A stretch of DNA of 64,000 nt. Source: Candidatus Protochlamydia sp. (lineage in GTDB: Bacteria; Chlamydiota; Chlamydiia; Chlamydiales; Parachlamydiaceae). Shown here piece after piece: positions 9,055 through 18,356 of this stretch (its first letter is position 1; every line of letters begins with the position of its first letter). The notes under the pieces were generated by a model that worked only from the letters and a program-made list of their open reading frames with translations, was not told the origin of the DNA and searched no databases. A program made the position numbers and the translations under genes. The stretch spans positions 62,001-126,000 of the forward strand of contig JACDAQ010000014.1 in assembly GCA_013695355.1 (NCBI GenBank). The letters run 5' to 3'.

Positions 9055-9534
9055 TTAATAATGATATTGGGGACTAATTCTTGAGCGTCCGGCTGGACTG
9101 ATATGAACATAGACAGGTTCTCCAATCGCCATTGGCTGATCGTTCCCTTGGACGACTGTGAGTAATGCACCATCATTGAGTAAAACTATATATTCGAAGG
9201 CCATTTGCCTTTTTAATTTTTTTTCGAATAACGACCCTGTAACTGCTCCAGCAACTGCTCCGAGTGCAGTAGGAAATAAATTTCCTCTTCCAATTGCGTT
9301 TCCCATTACGCCGCCGGTAATTCCGCCCGCAGCTATGCCTAGTTGATTGTTATCCAGTTGATCACTGCCGTCCACGCAAACTTCCCGAATGCTTTGAATT
9401 ACACCGGAATAAGTCATGGAAACTTCCCCGACTTGATGAGCAGAATAAGAATGGGATGAAATATCTCTGGCGCAGGATGACAATACTGTCAATGAGATAA
9501 CAAGCATAAATAATTTATTGATCGACTTATTCAT
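9055..9534 (-). CDS. Glycine-zipper outer membrane lipoprotein, SlyB/PcP-like
   Basis: A 159-residue lipoprotein. Residues 1-21 form a lipoprotein signal peptide with lipobox LSSC, so Cys21 is the predicted acylated N-terminus. Residues about 67-103 are a glycine-zipper hairpin (GIAAGGITGGVMGNAIG, then ALGAVAGAVTGSLF), the hallmark of the SlyB/Pcp/17-kDa antigen group. The C-terminal 40 residues look like the small beta domain seen in SlyB. The family is placed in the outer membrane and linked to envelope integrity. It is the upstream gene of a pair with the acidic-tail protein. Family assignment is by motif; the exact role is not known. Confidence 0.85.
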   Translation of the reverse strand: MNKSINKLFMLVISLTVLSSCARDISSHSYSAHQVGEVSMTYSGVIQSIREVCVDGSDQLDNNQLGIAAGGITGGVMGNAIGRGNLFPTALGAVAGAVTGSLFEKKLKRQMAFEYIVLLNDGALLTVVQGNDQPMAIGEPVYVHISPAGRSRISPQYHY

Positions 9535-9798
9535 TTTTCATTCCAAAATTCATAATTAGACTATATAAGTAATACTTATTAGGTAAGAAGTTAAAGGATC
9601 GTCTCAATTTTTCACAAGAATAAAATCTCTTTAAACTTTTGTTTTGCCGATTTTAGCTTTTTTTTTCTATTTGCTTGAAATTTACGCTGCAATTTGACAA
9701 ATAATAGGAAGTTGATTAACACCGTCTCCACTTGTTAGTGGTATTGAACACTAGCCCCCAAAGATGAAAATACCAATCAAGTTGATTTAAAAGGTATT

Positions 9799-10305
9799 AT
9801 GAAAGATGAATTAGAAGAATTTAAGCTTTCGAAAAAAATCAAAGAAAAGCTAAAAAATAGAAAGCTATTGCAAAAAGAGCTAGCTGAGGGAAAAACAGCG
9901 CAAGAGATTATGGAATTCAAAGATTCCACAATGGCGAAGTTTTACCAGGCTGCGTACCAGCTTTTCGAATATAAAAGATATGAAGAGGCAGCCAATGCTT
10001 TTTTGTTTTTAGCTACTCTAAATCCCCATATTCATGATTATTGGCTAGGTCTTGGGATGTCGACTCAGATGTGTCAGAATTATGAAGCGGCAATTGATGC
10101 CTATGAATTAGCCGCACTTTGCAATATTTCAAACCCGGTCCCTTATTTTTACTTAGCCAAATGTCTGTTTGCCATTCATGATCGGGAAAGCGCTTTGCAA
10201 GCTTTGGACCTTGCCATCGAAACGTCCGGTGAAGCGGATGAGTATACAGATTTAAAAAAACAGGCGCAGGAAGCAAAGCGTATTCTATTAAAACATGAGC
10301 CGTAA
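9799..10305 (+). CDS. Type III secretion chaperone, SycD/LcrH family
   Basis: A 168-residue tetratricopeptide protein. The first 45 residues are a charged helix region with a KTAQEIMEF segment. Three TPR-like units follow from about residue 50: FYQAAYQLFEYKRYEEAANAF, then YWLGLGMSTQMCQNYEAAIDAYELA, then PYFYLAKCLFAIHDRESALQALDLA. This arrangement and length match class II type III chaperones (SycD, LcrH, IpgC), which hold the translocator proteins. Chlamydiae encode several, one of them near xerD in C. trachomatis as I recall. No translocator gene lies beside it here. The ATG at 9799 gives the expected N-terminus. A repeat begins at its stop codon. Confidence 0.88.
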   Translation: MKDELEEFKLSKKIKEKLKNRKLLQKELAEGKTAQEIMEFKDSTMAKFYQAAYQLFEYKRYEEAANAFLFLATLNPHIHDYWLGLGMSTQMCQNYEAAIDAYELAALCNISNPVPYFYLAKCLFAIHDRESALQALDLAIETSGEADEYTDLKKQAQEAKRILLKHEP

Positions 10306-10335
10306 GAACCTGATCATAGATATTGAACAGGTTTT
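10305..10335. repeat. 30-base palindrome, AGAACCTG family (copy 1)
   Basis: Imperfect inverted repeat with arms AGAACCTGATCA and TGAACAGGTTTT around a short loop, starting within the stop codon of the chaperone gene. Other copies are at 16146, 30480 and 51769. In RNA it would form a stem-loop at the 3' end of the transcript. Confidence 0.65.
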
Positions 10336-10351
10336 AAAGACTTTTGTTTAT

Positions 10352-10507
10352 AACCTGAGTTTTGGGTTTATCTCATGGAAAGTAAGGGGTATCATGCCTT
10401 AGATTCGCCGTATCTCTCTGAAAAGAATATCAAATCAATATGCTTTAAGAGAGAAAGGGTGAGGATAGGGCGTGAGACTCCCTTAATATCGACCGAAACT
10501 CAGGTTT
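10352..10507. mobile_element. MITE-like terminal inverted repeat element (copy 1 of 3)
   Basis: About 156 bases with terminal repeats AACCTGAGTTTTGGGTTT and, at the far end, GAAACTCAGGTTTA. An inner inverted repeat (TCTCTCTGAAAAGAATAT facing ATATGCTTTAAGAGAGA) means the whole element can fold into one long hairpin. It has no coding frame. Copies at 19836 and 36629 share the same order of blocks. It lies in the gap between the chaperone gene and the hydrolase pair. Confidence 0.75.
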
Positions 10508-10533
10508 ATACTTAAGTAAACTCAAAAATTGGA
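10508..10533 (+). repeat. TATACY-AAG-CAAAAATT repeat (half-site)
   Basis: A sequence TATACTTAAGTAAACTCAAA followed by AATTGG matches, with few changes, repeats near 58226, 58299 and 60986. It directly follows the MITE-like element. Confidence 0.4.
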
Positions 10534-10617
10534 ATTTTGATTGCTTCAAAGTCCTGGGGTGGGAATATGAACATTCAAGCTAGTCTAAATTAAATTTTTA
10601 AGTTCATTTTTGAATTC

Positions 10618-11505
10618 TTAGATATATGCATCAACCGACTTTCTTTGCTGGTCCAATAAAACATCTTCCGGCTGTGCAGACACTTCATAGCCTAAATAAT
10701 TTAAAAAACTTCCACAAATATAATCGTGCGTTTCTATACTGTTATTGGGATACGCGGTGGGTACAAAAATCCTTTTTCCTGGCAATGATGGCATATATCC
10801 ATCTAAAAAATTCCTATAGCGCATAAAAAAATTATCCGAAAGCCAATCTGTATTGACTGTCACCTGTATAATTTTGGAATAGGCTAACGTTTTACATTCT
10901 TCAACTTCCTCATAGATCCATGCACCTAGGGGTAGGGCATTAAAACAGATCCCCCGACAATTCGAAATTTTTAAAGCGGTATAAGCGGCCAACCCCCCTC
11001 CAAAACTCTGACCAACCATTACCAATTGATCGTCTTTAAACTGAGGTGCATTTTGTATTAATTGGACCAACTGATGGGCTCTTTTAAATATGAGAGGAGG
11101 TCCCCAAAAGAGATTATAAGAGCCAGCTTTTAGCAGGGTCCATGTTTTATAAGAATGCTGCTCTTGCGGAATTTCGGTTTTAAAAGCATTCAGAGCGCCA
11201 AAAACAATGACTAATTCATTCCCTTTCTTATAAACTGCAATTTTTAAAGCAGTTTCAGGGCAAAAAAAACAATTTTCCCGGGCTTCTAGCTGGCCAGGGA
11301 GTTCTCCCAATGACAGTGCGTTTGGATTGATCTCTTCGTAGCCAACAGGCTTCATCCAGTATTCATAGGACTCACCTGAAATAACGGGTGCTGTAAAGCT
11401 ATAAGGGAGCAATCTGCTAATATTCTCTTTGGATATTTCTTTGTTATTAATAGAAATACTTTCTGTCCATTGAAAATTTTCGAAGTTTAATTTAATTGAA
11501 TTCAT
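10618..11505 (-). CDS. Putative alpha/beta-hydrolase (lipase-like), paralogue 1
   Basis: A 295-residue protein. The motif VGQSFGGGLAAYTAL near residues 164-178 is the nucleophile elbow G-x-S-x-G of alpha/beta hydrolases, and the preceding AHQLVQLIQ helix and strand pattern fit a class 3 lipase-like fold. An Asp candidate lies in the segment NTDWLSDN and a His candidate in SIETHDYICGS near the C-terminus, completing a possible triad. There is no signal peptide. It is a tandem paralogue of the next gene; blocks such as SYTALKI, FCPETALK and LGELPGQLEAR are nearly identical. Substrate is unknown; it may be an esterase, phospholipase or thioesterase, possibly secreted by a signal-less route. Confidence 0.72.
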   Translation of the reverse strand: MNSIKLNFENFQWTESISINNKEISKENISRLLPYSFTAPVISGESYEYWMKPVGYEEINPNALSLGELPGQLEARENCFFCPETALKIAVYKKGNELVIVFGALNAFKTEIPQEQHSYKTWTLLKAGSYNLFWGPPLIFKRAHQLVQLIQNAPQFKDDQLVMVGQSFGGGLAAYTALKISNCRGICFNALPLGAWIYEEVEECKTLAYSKIIQVTVNTDWLSDNFFMRYRNFLDGYMPSLPGKRIFVPTAYPNNSIETHDYICGSFLNYLGYEVSAQPEDVLLDQQRKSVDAYI

Positions 11506-11795
11506 ATTACTTTAATTTCCTCTTTTCTTAAAAAGCCTTGCAGATATTTAAAATGTAAGAATTATAATAAATAATTTGTGATTATTTCACACTATTTAAT
11601 TTTATTGATTGGTTTCAAAATGAACGAATTTATTATTCTTTATATTCAATGATAAAAAAATAAAATTTTAGTAAAAGCGCTGTCTAAGACGTGATACTAA
11701 TTCAGGCTACAAATTTGTCATGCCCGTGCTATTAAGATCGATTGGCAAAAAGGGCCATAAAGCTTCAAACTGAATTACAGAAATTTCTCTTAAAT

Positions 11796-12647
11796 TTAAA
11801 AATTTCCCATTACCTCTCTGGGACTTGAGGTTATTTCATGACCGGTGAATTTTAAAAGGCTGCCTACAATATAAGCGTGGGTCTCAAAAATATTACCAGG
11901 ATAGGCTGTGGGAATGGAAAGTGTTCTTCCTGGTAGCCATGGCATGGATACATATGATTCAAAAATTTCCCTATTACGCATCAAGTAATTGTCTGGCAAC
12001 CAATCTAACTTTACAGTGACTTGTGTAATTTTGGCGTAGCCTAAATTTTTACAATCCTCAATTTCCTGATTGACCCAGCTGCCTAAAGGTAAAGAATTAA
12101 AACATATTCCCCGGCAATTGGCAATCTTTAAGGCAGTATAGGCCGCTAGTCCGCCTCCAAAACTTTGCCCCACTAATACCATTTGATTATCTTTGAATTG
12201 AGTGGCATTTTGTAGCAATTGCACCAGCTGATGGGCTCTTTCAAAGGCAAGCGGGCGTCCCCACAAAAGGTTATAAGCACCAGCTTTAATGACGCTCCAC
12301 CATTTAGAATTATGATCTTTCTCAGGAACCTCATTTGTAAAGGAATCCAGAGCGCCAAATACGATCATTAATTCGTTCCCTTTCTTAAAAAGGGCTACTT
12401 TCAAGGCTGTCTCAGGGCAAAAAAAACAAGTAGTTCTTGCTTCAAGCTGTCCGGGAAGCTGCCCTATGGATAGTTCGCCCGGACTAATTGGCTCAAAGCC
12501 TACAGGCTTTAACCAGTATTCCCAAGATCCATCAGCAACAGTTGGTACAGCAAAGCTATAGGGAATCAATGCTTTGATCTCGTCTATAAGGCTATAATTT
12601 AATTCATTGTTTATTACTTGCGTTGGAGCTAATTGAACTAAATTCAT
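11796..12647 (-). CDS. Putative alpha/beta-hydrolase (lipase-like), paralogue 2
   Basis: A 283-residue tandem copy of the gene at 10618. It preserves the nucleophile elbow VGQSFGGGLAAYTALKI, the FCPETALKVALFKKGNEL strand region, the Asp-containing LDWLPDN and the His-containing FETHAYIVGS. The C-terminus is shorter by about 10 residues. Divergence is spread evenly, implying both copies are under selection. The 290-base gap between the two is AT-rich and may hold a separate promoter. No signal peptide or membrane segment is seen. Function is unknown beyond hydrolase fold. Confidence 0.72.
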   Translation of the reverse strand: MNLVQLAPTQVINNELNYSLIDEIKALIPYSFAVPTVADGSWEYWLKPVGFEPISPGELSIGQLPGQLEARTTCFFCPETALKVALFKKGNELMIVFGALDSFTNEVPEKDHNSKWWSVIKAGAYNLLWGRPLAFERAHQLVQLLQNATQFKDNQMVLVGQSFGGGLAAYTALKIANCRGICFNSLPLGSWVNQEIEDCKNLGYAKITQVTVKLDWLPDNYLMRNREIFESYVSMPWLPGRTLSIPTAYPGNIFETHAYIVGSLLKFTGHEITSSPREVMGNF

Positions 12648-12758
12648 ACATCCTCATTTAAACAAATAATTATTGTTATTCAAAAAATATACCCTAAAAT
12701 TGATCTCAAAATTGAATTTGGGTATAAAACAAGCACTTATAGTAGCTTAAATTTATTT

Positions 12759-14246
12759 TTAAGTCTTCATTTGGTCAATTTTTTGTTTTATTAGCTCATT
12801 GACTGTAGCTGGGGACGCTTTCCCGCGGCATAATTTCATGACCTGACCGACCAAAAAGGCAAAGGCCTTTTCTCTGCCAGCACGATAGTCGGCTATCGAT
12901 TGACCATTTGCAGCCAAAACCTGGTCCACATAACCTTCTATTTCTCCAAGGTCGTTAAGAGGTTGGTAGTCAGGGTTTTTGGCTACGATGTCCGCCGGAT
13001 CCCGGGTAGGATCGGAGACCATTTCATCCGCAACGCTTTTGGCGATCTTTCCGGTAATAGTCCCTTTTTCTATCAGGTTGATCAAAGAAGCTATCTGCAT
13101 AGGCTTTAGACCAATCTTAATAACATTTTCTCCTTTATCCTTCAACCTTCCCGGAAATTCCACCAAAAGCCAATTGGCCAGGCTTCTTCCATTTGAGCAA
13201 TCTTTAAGGGCTTCTTCATAGTAATCTGCAAGTGCCTTATCGCTGGTGAGGGCAAAGGCCTGGTGCGTGGATAGGCCTAATTGATGGATGTAGCGTCTTT
13301 CACGTTGTAGGGGGAGTTCAGGTAGGCTTTGCCGTATTTCCTCAATAAATGCATCGGTCAGGATGATTGGGCCAAGATCTGGTTCAGGAAAATAGCGGTA
13401 GTCATCGGCCGATTCTTTACGGCGCATTAAAACGGTTTCTTGTTTGTCGGGATCCCACCGGTAGGTTGCCTGAGCGATCACTTGTTCATAAGAAAGCTGA
13501 GGGTTTTCCGTGTAAGCGTGAATCTGCCGGCTGATCTCAGATTTGATGGCCATTTCCATAAAACTGAAAGAATTCATGTTTTTAATTTCGATCTTGTTTC
13601 TTAAGCTTTTCTCACCTTTAGGACGCACAGAAATATTAGTATCAATGCGCAAAGAGCCTTCCTCCATATTACAATCTGATGCGTCAATATATTGAAGAAT
13701 AGCCTTTACAGCCATTGCATAGGCTACTGCTTCAGCTCCAGTGTGGATGCATGGCTCAGAAACGATTTCGATTAGAGGGCAACCTGCGCGGTTATAGTCA
13801 ACTCCTGCAAAGTTAGTAAAGTGTTTGAGCATGCCTGCATCATCTTCAAGATGGACCCGGTTCACTGCAAAGCTTTTTTCTTCTCCTTCAACTTCTGCAA
13901 TGATTACTCCACCTTTCACTATTGGTTTATCAAATTGGGTAATCTGAAAATTACGGGGGCTATCAGGATAGAAATAAGACTTTCGGTCGAATTTGCTGAA
14001 CCGGGCTATTTCAGCTTGAATGGCGCAGCCAAACTGAACTGCCTTTCTGACTGCTTCTTTATTCAAAACAGGAAGGGCCCCAGGCTGTCCCGTACAAACT
14101 TCTGTGATATTAGTATTTGGATCATCGCCAAAATGGTTGGGGGCAGCGCTAAAAAGTTTGGATTTGGTGTTTAATTCGACATGGATTTCAAGGCCAATGA
14201 CAGCTTCCCAATCAGCATGCGAAGGGTGATAATATTTATGGCTCAT
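12759..14246 (-). CDS. gatB: Asp/Glu-tRNA amidotransferase subunit B
   Basis: Subunit B of the GatCAB amidotransferase, which converts Glu-tRNAGln (and Asp-tRNAAsn) to the amidated forms in organisms lacking the cognate synthetase. The protein begins with the family hallmark EAVIGLEIHVELNTKSKLF, carries the cradle-domain segments FDRKSYFYPDSPRNFQITQ and EDDAGMLKH, and ends with the helical tRNA-binding YqeY-like tail. At 495 residues it is slightly longer than average. It starts 2 bases after the gatA stop, with a GGAGG motif lying inside the end of gatA, so expression is coupled. It is the last gene of gatC-gatA-gatB. Confidence 0.96.
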   Translation of the reverse strand: MSHKYYHPSHADWEAVIGLEIHVELNTKSKLFSAAPNHFGDDPNTNITEVCTGQPGALPVLNKEAVRKAVQFGCAIQAEIARFSKFDRKSYFYPDSPRNFQITQFDKPIVKGGVIIAEVEGEEKSFAVNRVHLEDDAGMLKHFTNFAGVDYNRAGCPLIEIVSEPCIHTGAEAVAYAMAVKAILQYIDASDCNMEEGSLRIDTNISVRPKGEKSLRNKIEIKNMNSFSFMEMAIKSEISRQIHAYTENPQLSYEQVIAQATYRWDPDKQETVLMRRKESADDYRYFPEPDLGPIILTDAFIEEIRQSLPELPLQRERRYIHQLGLSTHQAFALTSDKALADYYEEALKDCSNGRSLANWLLVEFPGRLKDKGENVIKIGLKPMQIASLINLIEKGTITGKIAKSVADEMVSDPTRDPADIVAKNPDYQPLNDLGEIEGYVDQVLAANGQSIADYRAGREKAFAFLVGQVMKLCRGKASPATVNELIKQKIDQMKT

Positions 14247-14248
14247 CG

Positions 14249-15712
14249 TTAAGCCTCCTCTTTGACAAGTGCAGGAATTGGATTTTTAAAGGGAAAGGCA
14301 TTTTCCATCACATGAGCAGCGTTCAGCACTCTTCTGTCATGTTTCTGGGCCCCGATCAGTTGAAGCCCCATTGGTTTGCCATCATGGGTAAATCCATTTG
14401 GAATGCTCACAGCCGGCAAGCCTGCCAAATTAATACCGATGGTATAAATATCTTCCAAGTACATTTGCAATGGATCTTTGATTGCCCCAATCTCGAAAGC
14501 TGCAAATGGGGAAACAGGGGATGCAATCAGATCGCATTTTGAAAAGGCATCCCGATAGCTTCTTAAAATTAGTGTGCGTACTTTTTGGGCTTTTTTGTAA
14601 TAGGCATCCTGGTAGCCGGAAGAAAGTACAAAAGTACCTAGCATGATCCTTCTTTTGACTTCGGCCCCAAAACCTTCTTCCTTGGAAAAATCATAGACTT
14701 CATCCAGTGTTTTGGCCCTTGTGGAACGCTGGCCGTAGCGTATACCATCAAAACGTGCTAAATTTGTGGAGGCTTCGGCGGTGGCAATAATATAATAAAC
14801 AGCAACGGCATACTTTAAGATACTTAAATCAATTTCAACAATTTTCGCTCCTTGCTGGGTCATTAAATCAATCGATTCCTGGAATACCTTCTTCGGTTCA
14901 TCTGCCAAATTTTCAAGAAAATGCCAGGGCACACCGATCTTCATTCCTGCAATTGGTTCATTTAATTGGCTCAAATAGTCTTCAGGGCCGATGGGCATAC
15001 TGGTTGAATCCCTGGTGCAATGGCCCCCGATCACTTCCATTAACAGAGCTGCATCGGCTGAAGTCGTTGTCAGCGGACCGATCTGGTCTAATGAAGAGCC
15101 GTAGGCAACCAATCCATAGCGGGAAACCCTTCCATAAGTTGGTTTAAAACCGACTAGACCGCAAAAGGCGGCTGGAAGGCGAACAGAGCCGCCTGTATCA
15201 CTTCCTAAAGCTGCCGGGCAAAGGCGTGCGGCGACTGCAGCTGCCGATCCACCTGATGAACCGCCGGGAGTACAATTTAGATTCCAGGGATTTCGTGTTT
15301 TTTGCAGGGCTGAATTTTCGGTTGAGGAGCCCATTGCGAATTCGTCCATATTGGTTTTTCCCAGAATGACCGCATCTTCATGCAGCAGACGATTGATCAC
15401 TGTAGCATGGTAGGGAGCGCGAAAATTGGTCAAAAATTTTGAAGCGCAAGTGGCAATTTCTCCTTGGACCAAAATATTGTCCTTAATAGCTAATGGAATT
15501 CCTGCCAACTTGCCGAGCGGCGCATTGGCTTGCCGTTTTCTATCTAATTCATGTGCACGCTCCAAGGCCTTGTCTTCAAATACAGACAGGAAGGCGCCAA
15601 CCTGCTTGTCGAATCTTGCAATACGGCTTAAATAGTGCTTTGTAATGGAGACTGCGGAAGTTTCACCGCGGAGAAATTGGTCTCGAACTTCAATTGCTGA
15701 AAATTTATACAT
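14249..15712 (-). CDS. gatA: Asp/Glu-tRNA amidotransferase subunit A
   Basis: Catalytic amidase subunit of GatCAB; it releases ammonia from glutamine for tRNA transamidation. The amidase-signature triad is visible: Lys77 in PLAIKDNIL, cis-Ser152 in PGGSSGGSAAA, and nucleophile Ser176 in GSDTGGSVRLPA. The frame is open to 15940, but the family N-terminus (MYKFSAIEVRDQFLRGETSA) starts at ATG 15712, giving 487 residues. It lies 16 bases after the gatC stop and 2 before gatB. Confidence 0.96.
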   Translation of the reverse strand: MYKFSAIEVRDQFLRGETSAVSITKHYLSRIARFDKQVGAFLSVFEDKALERAHELDRKRQANAPLGKLAGIPLAIKDNILVQGEIATCASKFLTNFRAPYHATVINRLLHEDAVILGKTNMDEFAMGSSTENSALQKTRNPWNLNCTPGGSSGGSAAAVAARLCPAALGSDTGGSVRLPAAFCGLVGFKPTYGRVSRYGLVAYGSSLDQIGPLTTTSADAALLMEVIGGHCTRDSTSMPIGPEDYLSQLNEPIAGMKIGVPWHFLENLADEPKKVFQESIDLMTQQGAKIVEIDLSILKYAVAVYYIIATAEASTNLARFDGIRYGQRSTRAKTLDEVYDFSKEEGFGAEVKRRIMLGTFVLSSGYQDAYYKKAQKVRTLILRSYRDAFSKCDLIASPVSPFAAFEIGAIKDPLQMYLEDIYTIGINLAGLPAVSIPNGFTHDGKPMGLQLIGAQKHDRRVLNAAHVMENAFPFKNPIPALVKEEA

Positions 15713-15728
15713 GAAACCTCTAAAGTGC

Positions 15729-16028
15729 TTAATTTTGTTTGATGATAGTCGGAACGCGGACCAAACCACCGATATGCGAAGGGGCATTGGCAAGAAAAAC
15801 TTCCCTATCCAGCACCGTTCCAATTTCATCATCCCGCATGACGTTAATGATCTCATCCAAAACATGATCGCAGGGAGGAACATCCTTGGTTTCAATTTCT
15901 TCCAACTGTTCGATATAATTGAGTATCTTTTTAAGGTCATTCAAAAGGGCATCTTGTTCTTCTTCAGTGCAATCTATCCGGCACAAGCGCGTTAAGTTCT
16001 TAATTGTTTCTTTGTCAAGCTCAGCCAT
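15729..16028 (-). CDS. gatC: Asp/Glu-tRNA amidotransferase subunit C
   Basis: Small subunit that wraps around GatA and stabilises the A-B interface. The ATG at 16028 is preceded by AAAGGAG at ideal spacing and gives 99 residues (MAELDKETIKNLTRLCRIDC), the normal size; the frame continues 10 codons further without support. The family pattern is present: an N-terminal helix pair, the MRDDEIGTVLDREVFLANAP segment and a C-terminal VRVPTII strand. It is the first gene of the gatCAB operon. Confidence 0.94.
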   Translation of the reverse strand: MAELDKETIKNLTRLCRIDCTEEEQDALLNDLKKILNYIEQLEEIETKDVPPCDHVLDEIINVMRDDEIGTVLDREVFLANAPSHIGGLVRVPTIIKQN

Positions 16029-16145
16029 AAAACTCCTTTGAAAACACTCAAATTGCATAAATTCATCAATTTATTTTGCCTATGATTTATCACATCTTGC
16101 AAATATTAAAAACAAGCCTGCGAGTTCGACCGTCTTTTAAAACTT

Positions 16146-16218
16146 AGAACCTGTTCAATATCTATGATCAGGATGATTTGTAGCAGCAAAGCATTTGATC
16201 ATAGATATTGAATAGGTT
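16146..16218. repeat. AGAACCTG palindrome family (copy 2, large form)
   Basis: Two oppositely oriented copies of the 30-base unit: AGAACCTGTTCAATATCTAT then GATCA on one side, and TGATCATAGATATTGAATAG then GTTTA on the other, separated by about 20 bases. It forms a long stem-loop in the divergent gap between gatC and the next gene. Confidence 0.65.
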
Positions 16219-16376
16219 TAGGGCTCAATATAATTTGCGTCATTCTAAAGATTGAACTATAATTTTGCAACTGATTCACTTGGTATTTTGATAAGTGCAC
16301 GTTTAGTTTGCATTCGATTAGTGAAATAGGTATGATTTTGATCCTTTTAAGTAAAAAAAATAAGGATCGATATAAT

Positions 16377-18314
16377 ATGGGTATGTCAAATTTAACCAGT
16401 CGCCCCCTCTCAGTTGATGAATTGCAGCAAATTCTACATGAATTCAACCAGCCTGTGGTCAATTATAATAAAATCGGAACAATAACGCATGAAAGTCGAT
16501 GGAACCGCTATATAGGGGGCCTTCTCACGCATAATAATCAGCCGCGCCTGACTGAGTTAATAGAAAAGGTTCAATATCAGTTCCAGGAATTAGAAACACA
16601 TGCTGTAAAATTTTATGATATGAACCGTCCTGAATTGGCCGGTGAAGTTCAAGCATATAGGGACCATTTTAAACCCTATCTAAAATTTGTTGAAGCGGTG
16701 CGTGCGCAAATTAACCTTTTGCCGACAGTAAGCCCTGAATTGAAAAGTGCCTATGCTGATCTGCAAAGAATGGAGATGAGTTTATCTTACCGGATTGGAT
16801 CTATAAATGGCGGATTGGACCCGACGGCCGAACCAGATCCCATGTGTTTGGAAAAATTAATTCGTTATGCAACTGAATGGAAGCAAAAGCAGTACCTTGC
16901 CAGAAATTTAGAGATTAACCCACTAGAAATGGAGCAATTGCGCCAGGCAGCCTGCTATCCCGAATGGAATTCTCTGCTTGAAAATACAGAGTATAGGAAG
17001 GAGTTTATGGGATGGGCAATTCAACAGTGGCTGCCGGTAAATTCGTTTATTGAATTTGATAGCGGTCGAAAATGGATCAAGGATTCCCTTCTTTCAAGTG
17101 CTTTAGGGAATTCCAGAACAGCAGACGACCAAATCCTAAGAGTTGAAAAAGTCGCTACAAAAACCGCGGGGGTATCTAAAAAAATTCTCAGCCTTCCCAT
17201 CTATCATGGAGACTTTAAAAGATTTGAGCCTGAAAAGCAGGCGCGTTTCAGCCTTTTGAACCCAAATAAAGAAATTCATTTCCTAAAAGGGAATTATCGG
17301 GCAACACTCCGGGAAATATTAAAGCAATGGGCACTCAAAAACGAAAAAGAGGTCAACTTTTCATTCTGCCAATGGGGAATGATCAATTTTCATCCGGTAC
17401 ACGGCCCTTGGAATGCAGAAACGCAAAGTTATGAGGCGCCTCCTTATCGAGATTGGGAAAGAGAGAATTGGCTTGACAAAGTACCTCCGATCCGCACTGT
17501 TTCACATGCCGAGCTGGAAAGGCAGTATGGGCCTGAAAGGATGAATGGAAGGAACTTTTTTTTCAAGGCTATGGCTGCGCGAAAATTCCGCGATCTGACC
17601 GCTTTAGATTGCCATGGCTATTGGGAGCTTTATTCCCGAATGGAAGATGGACAGTGGAAGGTGAGCGGCCCTGGTCCCTATGCTTTTCGTTTTCAGGACG
17701 GGATTTTAGATGGTCTCTCGCTATTTTGCCATACAGTAAAGCGGGTTTTATCCCTAATCGATCAAAATAACTATTATACGCATCGGGAAAGGGGTGGATT
17801 GGCAGTTTTCCCAACGGCTGAGCAAGGGGCAGATTTAGTGTCTCGCATTTATGACATTATGGTAGGGCAAGGGGTTTTTCAATTCAGCGCGCGCAATTGT
17901 TCTTATTATGTTCAAAAAGCTATCAACGCAGCTGTGCCCGGCTCTCCTAATTTTTATCGCATGGACATATCGGGTTGCCGCACCGGCGTGCCACCACTTG
18001 ACAAACTCCTTGCGTGGTCTCATAAGCGGTGCGAATGGATAAGAAATTTGATCCTAACTTTCATCCATACGGTTCTATGGTCACATCGCGGTATGGCTAT
18101 TAGAGAAATGAGCGGGGCTGAAGAAGTCGAGGTGAATTATTCAGTCCGAGAATTTTTTGGGAACGAGGGGTTCGTCATCTACAATCCCTCCTATTTGATT
18201 CGTCAGATAGAGGAAGGAAAAAGAACGGGAAACGGTCCATTTGCAAATGGGGAAATTTTTTGGACTCATACCGATCAAAGACTTTTAGATCCACTTCCGC
18301 CACCATCGGCCTGA
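16377..18314 (+). CDS. Large protein of unknown function with Asn-Cys motif
   Basis: A 645-residue protein from the ATG at 16377, which has AAGGA about 10 bases upstream; an upstream TTG at 16308 is unlikely. There is no signal peptide and no clear membrane segment. The first 200 residues are helical and charged. The C-terminal half is Trp/Tyr-rich. The segment FQFSARNCSYYVQKAI near residues 500-515 has the N-C-x-x-Y pattern seen in papain-like folds of the DUF4105/NlpC type, and a candidate His (DCHGYWELY) lies about 95 residues before it. This is suggestive of a cysteine hydrolase but far from proven. It stands alone between two repeat-rich gaps. Confidence 0.65.
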   Translation: MGMSNLTSRPLSVDELQQILHEFNQPVVNYNKIGTITHESRWNRYIGGLLTHNNQPRLTELIEKVQYQFQELETHAVKFYDMNRPELAGEVQAYRDHFKPYLKFVEAVRAQINLLPTVSPELKSAYADLQRMEMSLSYRIGSINGGLDPTAEPDPMCLEKLIRYATEWKQKQYLARNLEINPLEMEQLRQAACYPEWNSLLENTEYRKEFMGWAIQQWLPVNSFIEFDSGRKWIKDSLLSSALGNSRTADDQILRVEKVATKTAGVSKKILSLPIYHGDFKRFEPEKQARFSLLNPNKEIHFLKGNYRATLREILKQWALKNEKEVNFSFCQWGMINFHPVHGPWNAETQSYEAPPYRDWERENWLDKVPPIRTVSHAELERQYGPERMNGRNFFFKAMAARKFRDLTALDCHGYWELYSRMEDGQWKVSGPGPYAFRFQDGILDGLSLFCHTVKRVLSLIDQNNYYTHRERGGLAVFPTAEQGADLVSRIYDIMVGQGVFQFSARNCSYYVQKAINAAVPGSPNFYRMDISGCRTGVPPLDKLLAWSHKRCEWIRNLILTFIHTVLWSHRGMAIREMSGAEEVEVNYSVREFFGNEGFVIYNPSYLIRQIEEGKRTGNGPFANGEIFWTHTDQRLLDPLPPPSA

Positions 18315-18356
18315 TTTTTTTTAACAGTTGGAGAATAATTTTTTTCAATTGTTTTA

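Noticed and set aside
9036-9176. N-terminal extension of the acidic-tail gene to 9176
   Set aside because: Would overlap the lipoprotein gene by 122 bases in another frame; the internal ATG at 9035 with AAGGA explains the gene better.
15713-15940. N-terminal extension of gatA to 15940
   Set aside because: The extension is antisense-like sequence over gatC; the family N-terminus begins exactly at 15712.
16100-16140. GAGTTCGACC motif reminiscent of a tRNA T-arm
   Set aside because: No acceptor, D-arm or anticodon stem can be built around it.
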